In this document: positions 1 to 5,674 of the stretch, in pieces
Layout of the letters: every line of letters begins with the position of its first letter
How positions within the stretch are numbered: the first letter of the stretch is position 1
Assembly (NCBI GenBank): GCA_003563455.1
Contig: PWRV01000168.1
Coordinates: 1 to 8,181 of the forward strand
Reading direction: 5' to 3'
DNA from: Thioalkalivibrio sp.
Lineage (GTDB): Bacteria > Pseudomonadota > Gammaproteobacteria > Ectothiorhodospirales > Ectothiorhodospiraceae
DNA length: 8,181 bases
Notes under the pieces: generated by a model
Seen by the model: only the letters and a program-made list of their open reading frames with translations
Told to the model about the DNA's origin: nothing
Databases searched by the model: none
Program-made: the position numbers and the translations under genes

Positions 1-567
1 GGCCCAGGCCGGTGACAGCGTGCCGGAGGCATTGCGCGGCGAAATGCTGAGCGCCGCGGAGACGTTCATCCAGGCCAGCCTGCCCGATCCGGGAGCGGAG
101 GGCATCGCGGTCCCCTGAGCGAGGTGGGCCCCGTGCAGGGCGAAACCGATGGGCAACCACAGATAACCGACATGCGGCACCCATAGCAGGGGCACGCGCA
201 ACGTTCCCCAGGGTCTCCATGCCAGCAGGCGCACGACATTGAGCACGGCGGCGGCGAGGAGTAGCAGGGCCAGTATCGGATCCTTCCCCAGCCACAGGAA
301 ACCCGGCAGCACCGCCAGGGTGATCGCGAGCGTGGTCCAGTCCAGCCCGGTCCAGTTCTGCATGGCCGTGAGGGCGAAACCGGCGATGACCGCCGCTGCG
401 AAGCCGAACAGCATCTCGTGTCCGTGCCAGACGATCGGGTTCAAGGTCCCGAGCGAGGGAACGCCCTTCATCAGGTAGAACACCCAGATCAGGATCCACG
501 CGGCGGAGAACCAGCCGGCAGCAAGAAAAAAGGGGCGAAAGGCGATGGAAAACAGGCTGCGGAACAT
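1..567 (-). CDS. nnrS: NnrS-family heme-copper membrane protein, shortened and partial
   Basis: The leftward frame opens with FRSLFSIAFRPFFL, then WHGHEMLFGFAAAVIAGF (residues 47-64) and LTAMQNWTG (66-74). These are the N-terminal signatures of NnrS, a multi-pass inner-membrane protein linked to nitric-oxide tolerance in denitrifiers. A later block, RLLAWRPWGTLRVPLLW followed by HVGYLWLPIGFALHG (132-146), matches what I recall from the C-terminal half of the family. Between them the usual middle region, which carries a GRVIP-type motif, seems absent. After AMPSA (154-158) the expected HALT-type motif does not appear in this or the other two frames. I chose ATG 567 because a GAGGGG box (577-582) lies 9 bases upstream; ATG 576 is in frame but directly abuts that box. 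The frame runs on through base 1 without a stop (189 codons seen). It could be a short variant or a decaying gene. It lies downstream of the cytochrome genes on the same strand, 326 bases away. Confidence 0.65.
   Translation of the reverse strand, partial: MFRSLFSIAFRPFFLAAGWFSAAWILIWVFYLMKGVPSLGTLNPIVWHGHEMLFGFAAAVIAGFALTAMQNWTGLDWTTLAITLAVLPGFLWLGKDPILALLLLAAAVLNVVRLLAWRPWGTLRVPLLWVPHVGYLWLPIGFALHGAHLAQGTAMPSAPGSGRLAWMNVSAALSISPRNASGTLSPAWA
2..118 (+). CDS. Possible 3' end of an unrecognised rightward gene (partial)
   Basis: A rightward frame is open from the window's left edge for 38 codons and stops at TGA 116-118. About 33 of the 38 codons end in G or C, and the residues form an acidic, alanine-rich tail (for example EALRGEMLSAAETFIQ) that looks like an ordinary soluble protein C-terminus. 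I do not recognise the family. The opposite strand is also open here and equally GC-rich at third positions, as the tail of the NnrS-like gene, so coding on this strand is not proven. If both are real, the two genes converge and overlap. The start lies outside the window. Confidence 0.25.
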   Translation, partial: AQAGDSVPEALRGEMLSAAETFIQASLPDPGAEGIAVP

Positions 568-893
568 GGTGGGCATCCCCTCGGACCCCCAGTAATACGG
601 GGGCTGAAAGACGACAGGCCATCCACCCCGGTGCGGATCGGTCGATCCTTGCGGGGCAGGGTCCGGCACCACCAGCGCGTTGTCATTGACGCAGGGCAAG
701 CGCTTTCCCGTCAGCGCGGTGCGGCATTCCCTGGACGGCAGAAGAATGCCGGGCAGGGTAGGCGACCAGCGTCTCCAGGTCGGGTGCCGGGAAGCTGGCG
801 CGAGCGCCCTCCATCAAGGAGGATGGGCCAGGAGCGATGTCTCTGGGGCTCCTGTCCCTTGAGTACCGCCTGAGAACGACGCACCGACGGAGT
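568..893. other. Spacer between the cytochrome lipoprotein gene and the NnrS-like gene
   Basis: I see no supported gene in this stretch of about 325 bases. The NnrS frame stays open upstream of its start to a TGA at 814-816, but that extension (for example GKRLPCVNDNALVVPD) resembles no family I know and has no membrane segment. A short inverted repeat, CCCCC at 586-590 and GGGGG at 599-603 with an 8-base loop, sits just upstream of the NnrS ribosome-binding site. It could influence expression of that gene, but this is speculative. Confidence 0.4.
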
Positions 894-1301
894 TCAATTG
901 TCGAGGGCGCCCTGCTCGACCCATTTGCGCAGCAGTGCGATCTCGGAGTCCGGAATTCGGTCACGGCCATGGGGCATCGCGATGGATGGGTGGGCGCGGC
1001 CTTCGACCAGTTGGTTCAGAATGCTGTTCATGGGTTCGCCGGGCTCGATGATGGGACCGAAGCGGGTGCCCTGCATCAGCGACGCATAGCTGGTCATTTC
1101 CAGGCCGCTCTCTTCATATCCGGGTGCTCCCGGCTGGTGACATTCCAAGCAGCGCCGCTCAATGATGGGCTGCACCTGGGCGCTGTAGCTGACGGTCCTC
1201 TCTGCGCACCCCACCAGGGTGGCGGTCGCCAGGGTCAGGCCGGCGAGTGCCAGGCCGGCACCGAGCAGACGACCCCTTGATGATCCTTCCTTCTGTTCCA
1301 T
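894..1301 (-). CDS. Mono-heme cytochrome c lipoprotein
   Basis: A 135-residue protein with a lipoprotein signal: a basic start, a hydrophobic stretch at about 12-30 and a lipobox LVGC with the lipidated cysteine at 32. The mature part carries one heme c site, CLECH (51-55), preceded by VQPIIERR. This layout is typical of the small cytochrome c domains annotated as planctomycete-type or PSCyt1. The segment IAMPHGRDRIPDSEIALLRKWVEQGA (split here as MPHG at 109-112 and LLRKWVEQGA at 123-132) is the usual end of that domain; M109 is a candidate sixth heme ligand. The start at 1301 has an AGAGGAG box about 8 bases upstream. It is the fourth gene of the leftward set, 123 bases after the tri-heme cytochrome gene. 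Its likely role is electron transfer at the periplasmic face of a membrane. Which membrane it sits in and its partner are unknown. Confidence 0.8.
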   Translation of the reverse strand: MEQKEGSSRGRLLGAGLALAGLTLATATLVGCAERTVSYSAQVQPIIERRCLECHQPGAPGYEESGLEMTSYASLMQGTRFGPIIEPGEPMNSILNQLVEGRAHPSIAMPHGRDRIPDSEIALLRKWVEQGALDN

Positions 1302-1402
1302 GGCGTTTTCTCCTCTGCGCCGTATGGCGCTTGCAGGCATGGCAGTGGGCCGGCTCAGAAGCAGCGTCCACCAGTATTGGATGGTTCCAATGCATCCTCC
1401 TC

Positions 1403-1421
1403 CCGGTGCATGCCTCACCGG
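1403..1421 (-). other. Short hairpin just after the tri-heme cytochrome gene
   Basis: CCGGTG (1403-1408) and CACCGG (1416-1421) form a perfect 6-bp GC stem with a 7-base loop, starting 3 bases beyond the stop of the tri-heme gene in the leftward transcript. No run of T follows on the leftward strand (a GGAGGAGG tract does), so it is not a classical intrinsic terminator. It could modulate read-through to, or transcript stability upstream of, the lipoprotein gene. Stems this short occur by chance in GC-rich DNA. Confidence 0.25.
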
Positions 1422-1424
1422 TGT

Positions 1425-1736
1425 CTAACCGCCCTCGTGGCAGTTGCCGCAGTTGCGCCGCACGCCGAAGGCCCTATCGCCATCATGACAGCCGAAGCAG
1501 AACTGATCGCTGCGGTGGTCGCCAAACGAGATCCGTGCCGACCGGCTGACGTCGAACACGCGCATGTGACAGTTGGCACAGCGCATGCCGGCCTCGTAGT
1601 GAGACGTGCCGGAGAAGTTGACCACCCCTTCGTCCTCGGGGATGAATTCCAGGCTCAGTCCGGGTGGCACCGCCTGGGACAGGCCGACCGATCCCAGGAA
1701 GACGAGCGTCATGAGCAAAAGGGCCGGAATCTTCAT
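1425..1736 (-). CDS. Secreted tri-heme c7-type cytochrome
   Basis: A 103-residue protein with an N-terminal signal peptide (MKIPALLLMTLVFLGSVGLSQA) and three heme c sites: CANCH (53-57), CFGCH (80-84) and CGNCH (96-100). The spacing, the histidine ahead of the first site (SHYEAGMRC, H46) and H74 between the first and second fit the c7 or tri-heme fold, in which extra histidines give bis-His coordination. The protein is essentially one such domain with a leader, probably periplasmic. I chose ATG 1736 because it begins the signal peptide and has a GAGAGGG box upstream; the longer open frame before it reads into the neighbouring gene. It lies 19 bases after the DUF2231-like gene, so co-transcription is very likely. 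It probably relays electrons between the membrane proteins of the set and a soluble partner. Confidence 0.87.
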   Translation of the reverse strand: MKIPALLLMTLVFLGSVGLSQAVPPGLSLEFIPEDEGVVNFSGTSHYEAGMRCANCHMRVFDVSRSARISFGDHRSDQFCFGCHDGDRAFGVRRNCGNCHEGG

Positions 1737-1755
1737 CGTCTGTGTCCCTCTCGGC

Positions 1756-2319
1756 TCAGGCGGGCCGCTGGCCCGCACGGCGGCTGATGCCGGCGAGTAC
1801 CGGCATCGCCACGATGACCACAGCAAGCAGCGCCAGCACCCAGGTCGGGAAATAGAAGGTCGCGTAGACCTCCCAGCCGACCTGTCGCAGCACGTCGCTG
1901 AGGAAGGTAGGGGCGCCGTGGAGATGGCCACCCAGAGTACCGGTGATGGTAAGCAGACCGGTTCCCAGGGCGCCGAGCCCCAGCATGATCAGGCGGTTGA
2001 CGGCGCCGTCCCAGACCCTCTCCCCGACCCACCAGCGCAGGACCAGAACCGAGGCCCAGTAGAACATGGACCATGTGGCAGCCATCATGTGGTTGCGCCC
2101 CAGCGGCGTGGTCTGCAGGGTATCCGGCGGCCAAACCATAAGGCCGAGGACATAGGCGATCAGGCCCGAGACAACGCCCAGCAACAGGAACGGCACCAGC
2201 ACCCGATCAAACGCGCGGGCCAGCGGCCCGTCGGAGATCGCGCGGACGATCAAGATCACGGACCCGGCGGTCCAGAAGGCCACCGGGAAATGCACCATCA
2301 GTGCATGATAGGGTCCCAT
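1756..2319 (-). CDS. DUF2231-like multi-pass membrane protein, possible heme b carrier
   Basis: A 187-residue, very hydrophobic protein with about five membrane segments (roughly 11-27, 41-63, 79-97, 109-127 and 157-177). The opening YHALMVHFPVAF matches the HP..VHFP pattern I associate with DUF2231 family proteins, and GGHLHG (130-135) resembles the glycine-histidine motif near the end of that family. Histidines at 5, 10, 77, 132 and 134 sit in or next to membrane segments and could bind heme b or metal; this is inference. ATG 2319 lies 4 bases after the stop of the upstream gene, with a GGGGAGGA box, which argues for translational coupling. The tri-heme cytochrome gene follows 19 bases later. 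Its position between a heme-binding periplasmic domain and a multi-heme cytochrome suggests it moves electrons through or along the inner membrane. Confidence 0.65.
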   Translation of the reverse strand: MGPYHALMVHFPVAFWTAGSVILIVRAISDGPLARAFDRVLVPFLLLGVVSGLIAYVLGLMVWPPDTLQTTPLGRNHMMAATWSMFYWASVLVLRWWVGERVWDGAVNRLIMLGLGALGTGLLTITGTLGGHLHGAPTFLSDVLRQVGWEVYATFYFPTWVLALLAVVIVAMPVLAGISRRAGQRPA

Positions 2320-2323
2320 CGTC

Positions 2324-3730
2324 TCAGTCCTCCCCTCGGCGGCCAAGAACCAGGATGATCGACAGGACAAAGCTCATGATCAGCAGGGTGCCGGCAACCA
2401 GGCTCAGCCACCACTGCCGGCGGATTTCGCGTTCGAACTCGATCTCCACGCCGTATTGCGCCAGCTGTGCCGGCGTGTGCCGGAACTTCACCGGAACACC
2501 CTCGGCAATGTACTTGGCACCGGCGTGGATCTCGCTGGTGAGTCTTGGCCAGTCGACCTGGCCCGGATAGAACAGGGTCACCTCGTGGACGGCGACCCGG
2601 TCCCAGTCCGGGGTGTCTCCGGAGAAGCGGGCTGCGACGAGGTCGGCCTCCCTTCCCAACCCCACCTGCAGCGGCATGGAGACGTAATGCCAGCGGCTCG
2701 CCTTCGCATCGCGATGCACCGCCAGGGCGATGTCGTAGACCCCCTGGTCGTGAAGAATCTTGTCCTCCAGCGGGAATCCCGTGTCCAGGCTGCGCTCGAG
2801 GGTCACGTCCCAGTAGCCGTCGGCCCAGCGACCCTCACCTTGCACGCGGACAGCGGCACGAGCACCGCTCGGTTCCCGCAGGACCTGGGCCGGAAGTACG
2901 TCACCCTCCTCCCAATCGTGCCCGGAATCGAACGCAACTGCCGATGGCTCCGCCAGGTAGTAGGGACCATCCATGTCGGTGCGGTCGGTCGAGACCTGCT
3001 CCCAGCGCAGTGCCCGTATGCCGGTCGCGTCGGGGTCGAACATGAAACGGGGTTCCCCGGCAGCGCCGTCCCAGTTGCTGGCGAACGGCCCGTCGCCGGC
3101 ATCATAGAGCCGGTACCAGGCGATGTGCTGATCGTCGGACCAACCGATTGGGTTCGACAGCTGCGCGCGCCAGTGCCAGAGGTCGAGGAAGTAACCCGCT
3201 TCCCTCTGCGCGGCGAGGGTCTCCGCGTCGGAGATGGAGTACCAGTCGTCGGGATCCAGTCGGGTGTCCGGCAGATACTTGCGACGGTAGGCGAGATCCT
3301 CGCCTTGGCCCGCCTGCCCTTCGCTGTCCGTGAAGTCCCGCATCCCGGTGCCGACGGTGATGTAGCCCCCGTAGCGCTGAAACTCCGGCACACTGCCATC
3401 GTCGATCATCATGCTCAGACGGTCCTCGTAGAGGCCGTCCGGCTCGGGCCCCACGGGAGCGCGCCGCTCCTGCACCCAACCCCCTTCCGTGTAGCGAAGC
3501 ACATCATGGTGAAGATGCGGGTGTGCGGCCGGCCAGCGGTAGCGAAACAGGATCCGCTGTCCGTCATGGGCAACCTGCAGCTGCAGGGGCATGGTCAGTT
3601 CCTTCGGGATCCAGATATGCCGATCGGGGTCATTGCGAACCACGCCGCTACCATGGGTGATCAGCGCCAGCAGCAAGGCCGCGACGAAAAGCGCGGCGAT
3701 GATGAGCAGGGCGGATTGACGCTGGAGCAT
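2324..3730 (-). CDS. Membrane-anchored protein with ethylbenzene-dehydrogenase-type heme-binding domain
   Basis: A 468-residue protein with a membrane segment at about 7-25, a long periplasmic part, and a second membrane segment at about 440-462 followed by GRRGED. Positive charges at both ends place both termini in the cytoplasm. The central part shows features of the cytochrome c-552/DMSO-reductase-like heme-binding family, which includes the gamma subunit of ethylbenzene dehydrogenase: DLWHWRAQLSNPIGWSDD (183-200), YWDVTLERSLDTGFPLEDK (306-324) and DIALAVHR with HYVSMPLQVGL (333-358). Relatives bind one heme b, with Met and Lys ligands in EbdC; I cannot assign the ligands here. There is no CXXCH site. 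ATG 3730 was chosen over an in-frame ATG at 3778 because of a strong AAGGAGGAGG box just upstream and because it starts directly at the membrane anchor. It is first in the leftward set. No molybdenum subunit is nearby in the window apart from NapA, which is read the other way. Confidence 0.7.
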   Translation of the reverse strand: MLQRQSALLIIAALFVAALLLALITHGSGVVRNDPDRHIWIPKELTMPLQLQVAHDGQRILFRYRWPAAHPHLHHDVLRYTEGGWVQERRAPVGPEPDGLYEDRLSMMIDDGSVPEFQRYGGYITVGTGMRDFTDSEGQAGQGEDLAYRRKYLPDTRLDPDDWYSISDAETLAAQREAGYFLDLWHWRAQLSNPIGWSDDQHIAWYRLYDAGDGPFASNWDGAAGEPRFMFDPDATGIRALRWEQVSTDRTDMDGPYYLAEPSAVAFDSGHDWEEGDVLPAQVLREPSGARAAVRVQGEGRWADGYWDVTLERSLDTGFPLEDKILHDQGVYDIALAVHRDAKASRWHYVSMPLQVGLGREADLVAARFSGDTPDWDRVAVHEVTLFYPGQVDWPRLTSEIHAGAKYIAEGVPVKFRHTPAQLAQYGVEIEFEREIRRQWWLSLVAGTLLIMSFVLSIILVLGRRGED

Positions 3731-3733
3731 GTG

Positions 3734-3743
3734 CCTCCTCCTT
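3734..3743 (-). promoter_or_regulatory. Strong ribosome-binding site deciding the start at 3730
   Basis: Leftward AAGGAGGAGG lies three bases ahead of ATG 3730, with its AAGGAGG core about six bases from that ATG. It is close to a full match to the anti-Shine-Dalgarno and rules against the in-frame ATG 48 bases further upstream. Confidence 0.8.
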
Positions 3744-4439
3744 GGAGCCGTGGGCAACGACAGCATCGTTCGCTGCATGCCGGTCGTCCTTCATCGTGGA
3801 GCCATGTTCCTGGGAACCATCGAGGCAACGTCCACGAACGACTCGGGGTCGTCCTGCACATGACGGTCGGGCTATCGCCTTATGCGATCACGCCGGACCC
3901 TTCGGCCTCCGTTTCAGCGACTCCCGGGTATGTTGCCCACTCATCTCGTGGGACGCGCGGAAGATTCCGCTTTGCAACGACCTTCGATCGCCGCCTGACA
4001 CGATTCAAAGGTCGTCCGTGATTTGCCGCGAATTCGTGAGGGTCTACTAAAGAGGCTAGCAGATCTTGGCAGTTCCGCCATATCCCTGTGTGTGTAACCC
4101 CATGTAGTTAGAGCCTCTGCCTGAGGGCACAACGGGGTCTCGCAAGGCAGAGTGGATCAGCGGATTGTAAGGTCCTTGCGCACAATGTTTGGCCTTGCAG
4201 TCCCACACAGGGACGGCGAGTGCGCCCGCTTGACCCCGTTGATGCCGGTTGGCCGCAGTCCGCGTAATCGGCGCACTGCCCTCGCTGGAAGGCGCTTGTC
4301 CTGCATCAAGGGCGAGGCTTGCGGAGTGCAGGGCCATGCGCCTTGAGGATCGATCCGCGCTGGGGGCGTTGCAAGCCGCTCGGATCGCCCGCCATCCGAA
4401 GGGATCTTCCGCCATGTTCCGAATCCTGTTCTCCATCAG
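3744..4439. other. GC-rich part of the divergent intergenic region, no supported gene
   Basis: About 700 bases between the leftward heme module and the AT-rich pocket. Short open frames exist on both strands, including a leftward one of 126 codons (4436-4056), but their products are Arg/Ser/Ala-rich, match no family I recognise and lack a convincing ribosome-binding site. Two short imperfect palindromes lie closest to the leftward operon: GTTCC-TG-GGAAC (3806-3817) and ATCGC-CTTAT-GCGAT (3874-3888). Either could be an operator for that operon, but arms of five bases are weak evidence. The stretch might also be the remains of a lost gene or element. Confidence 0.4.
4115..4152. repeat. 8-bp perfect inverted repeat with 22-base loop
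   Basis: CTCTGCCT at 4115-4122 and AGGCAGAG at 4145-4152 are exact reverse complements. No T-run follows, so it is not an intrinsic terminator. Function unknown; it could be a regulatory hairpin or a remnant of an element end. Confidence 0.35.
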
Positions 4440-4610
4440 AAATGTTTCAAATAATTTTTTCGAATAGCTCTGTAAATATAGGAGTAGTTCGCTCGCGATA
4501 CCTGCGGGGTATTCTTGTTACCTAAAAAGAGTTATTAAAAAAAGAGAAGTCGGGGTACTCGCAAATTTTTCACTTGCGGTATCTTAGTTATTGAGTTAGT
4601 AGATAGGGCC
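4440..4610 (+). promoter_or_regulatory. AT-rich pocket, presumed nap promoter region
   Basis: Base composition changes abruptly to AT-rich here, with T- and A-runs around 4455-4460 and 4524-4543 (AAAAAGAG occurs twice, 15 bases apart). The pocket lies 120-290 bases upstream of napF. It also holds ATACC-TGCGG-GGTAT (4498-4512) and an imperfect pair CGCAA (4560-4564) / TTGCG (4574-4578). I cannot point to a clean -35/-10 pair, a good FNR box or a NarL/NarP 7-2-7 site. The assignment rests on position and composition. Confidence 0.4.
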
Positions 4611-4618
4611 CGAAGAGT

Positions 4619-4646
4619 CATGATGTTTTATCAGGAATGCATCATG
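4619..4646. promoter_or_regulatory. 7-bp perfect inverted repeat upstream of napF, possible operator
   Basis: CATGATG (4619-4625) and CATCATG (4640-4646) are exact reverse complements separated by 14 bases; the centres are 21 bases apart, about two helix turns. This geometry suits a dimeric regulator or a 5' leader stem-loop. It lies 86 bases before the napF start, downstream of the AT-rich pocket. The regulator is unknown. Confidence 0.35.
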
Positions 4647-4731
4647 CGGCAATCCATGATCCGGCGATGTGCCGGGGCGACTCCCACGCGAATATCGCGT
4701 CATTGCGGCAGGGAACGAGGACAGAGCACCC

Positions 4732-5223
4732 ATGAGCTCAGCGGTGACCCGTATGCAGTTTCTTCGCGGCGCTTTCTCCGGCGGTAAGGCGCCTGCACGT
4801 CCCCCCTGGGCTGTGGACGAAGCGGACTTTCTGGCTTCCTGTACCCGCTGCAACAAATGTGTGGACCGGTGCCCGACCGGGATCATCGTGGCGGGTTCCG
4901 GGGGCTTTCCGGTGGTCGATTTTTCGCGCGGCCAATGCAGTTTCTGCGAGACCTGCACCTCCTGCTGCGCACCGGGTGTCCTGTCCCGGGCGGCAAGGAC
5001 GAATGGGGAGCAGCCGTGGAGCCAGCGGGCGCGCTTCGCCAAGGGCTGCCTGAGCCGTTCCGGCGTGGTCTGCCGCAGCTGCGCGGACCGCTGCGCTACC
5101 GGGGCAATCCGCTTTCGCCCCCAGTTGGGCGGGGCATTCCTGCCGCAGTTGGAGGCGGCGCTTTGCAACGGATGCGGAGCCTGCGTGGCCCCTTGTCCCG
5201 CCGGCGCGGTCGATGTCCGCTAG
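4732..5223 (+). CDS. napF: NapF, ferredoxin-type accessory protein of periplasmic nitrate reductase
   Basis: A 163-residue cytoplasmic iron-sulfur protein, matching the usual NapF length. It opens with MQFLRGAF (8-15) and PPWAVDEADFLASC, both typical of NapF. Four cysteine clusters can be read: C37/C40/C43/C47, C69/C72/C75/C79, C106 with C114/C117/C121, and C145/C148/C151/C155 (LCNGCGACVAPCP). In studied bacteria NapF interacts with cytoplasmic NapA precursor and is thought to help its iron-sulfur centre mature. ATG 4732 is preferred to the in-frame ATG 4669 because GAGGA (4717-4721) is suitably placed and family resemblance begins there; the 21-residue extension looks unlike NapF. It is the first gene of the rightward nap operon, 85 bases ahead of napD. 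Confidence 0.93.
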   Translation: MSSAVTRMQFLRGAFSGGKAPARPPWAVDEADFLASCTRCNKCVDRCPTGIIVAGSGGFPVVDFSRGQCSFCETCTSCCAPGVLSRAARTNGEQPWSQRARFAKGCLSRSGVVCRSCADRCATGAIRFRPQLGGAFLPQLEAALCNGCGACVAPCPAGAVDVR

Positions 5224-5308
5224 CGGCCCAAGTCCGACGGGCAACCGGAGGGCGGCAAAACCCGGGGCCGATGACACATGTTCAACAGTCGATAGAGAGG
5301 AACCGGCA

Positions 5309-5626
5309 ATGAATCTTTCCGGAATCGTGGTGCTCTGCAAGCCCCTGAACCTGCCGGCGGTATCGACCGCGCTGGCGGAACTGCCGGGGGTGGAGGTCCA
5401 TTTCGAGGACCCGGACCAGGGCAAGATCGTCGTCGTCCAGGAGGCCCTTTCCATCGCCGCAGAAATGAACGGGCTGCTGCGGATCAAGGCCGTCCCGGGC
5501 GTCATCCTGGCCGACATGCTCTACCACTATTTCGAGGAGGATCAGGAGATCCTGGACGGGCTCAAGAACCGTCAGGGGCGCGCCACGGGTGAGCTGGACC
5601 TGATCCCGCCCTCACTCGTCAGCTGA
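5309..5626 (+). CDS. napD: NapD, Tat-signal-binding chaperone for NapA
   Basis: A 105-residue protein with the NapD pattern: an N-terminal strand (LSGIVVLCKP), ELPGVEVHFEDPDQGKIVVV (35-54), and AVPGVILADMLYHYFEED (67-84), corresponding to a ferredoxin-like beta-alpha-beta fold. NapD binds the twin-arginine signal of NapA in the cytoplasm and holds export until the cofactor is in place. ATG 5309 has AGAGAGGAA ideally placed upstream; the frame is open further back into napF, but that portion is not NapD-like. The C-terminus runs on after the conserved region for about 20 residues. It lies 85 bases after napF and 48 bases before napA, in the same operon. Confidence 0.93.
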   Translation: MNLSGIVVLCKPLNLPAVSTALAELPGVEVHFEDPDQGKIVVVQEALSIAAEMNGLLRIKAVPGVILADMLYHYFEEDQEILDGLKNRQGRATGELDLIPPSLVS

Positions 5627-5674
5627 CCGACCTCCCAGATAACGACAACGAAAACCCCAAGGAGAACACCAACC

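Noticed and set aside
1159..1395. A leftward frame starting after GGAGGAGG with a CHACKRH motif, between the two cytochrome genes.
   Set aside because: The motif is not a CXXCH heme site, the purine box directly abuts the ATG, and most of the frame overlaps the cytochrome lipoprotein gene in another frame.
2456..4021. A rightward open frame of 521 codons opposite the ethylbenzene-dehydrogenase-like gene.
   Set aside because: The leftward gene has membrane anchors, family motifs, a strong ribosome-binding site and tight operon spacing. The rightward product shows none of these and runs on into spacer.
4056..4436. A leftward 126-codon frame in the intergenic region.
   Set aside because: No ribosome-binding site, no recognisable motif, Arg/Ser/Ala-rich composition, and the other two leftward frames are also open for long stretches, so openness means little here.
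4515..4528. TTGTT-ACCT-AAAAA as a possible FNR box.
   Set aside because: Only the left half is close to the consensus TTGAT; the right half matches ATCAA poorly, and A-rich matches are expected by chance in this AT-rich pocket.
4621..4633. TGAT-GTTTT-ATCA, resembling an FNR/CRP-type site.
   Set aside because: The spacer is five bases rather than the four of an FNR site, so the half-sites are out of register; it overlaps the stronger CATGATG/CATCATG repeat.
4669..4731. An upstream in-frame start that would extend NapF by 21 residues.
   Set aside because: The extension has no NapF resemblance and would make the protein longer than the family norm; ATG 4732 gives 163 residues and has a suitable ribosome-binding site.
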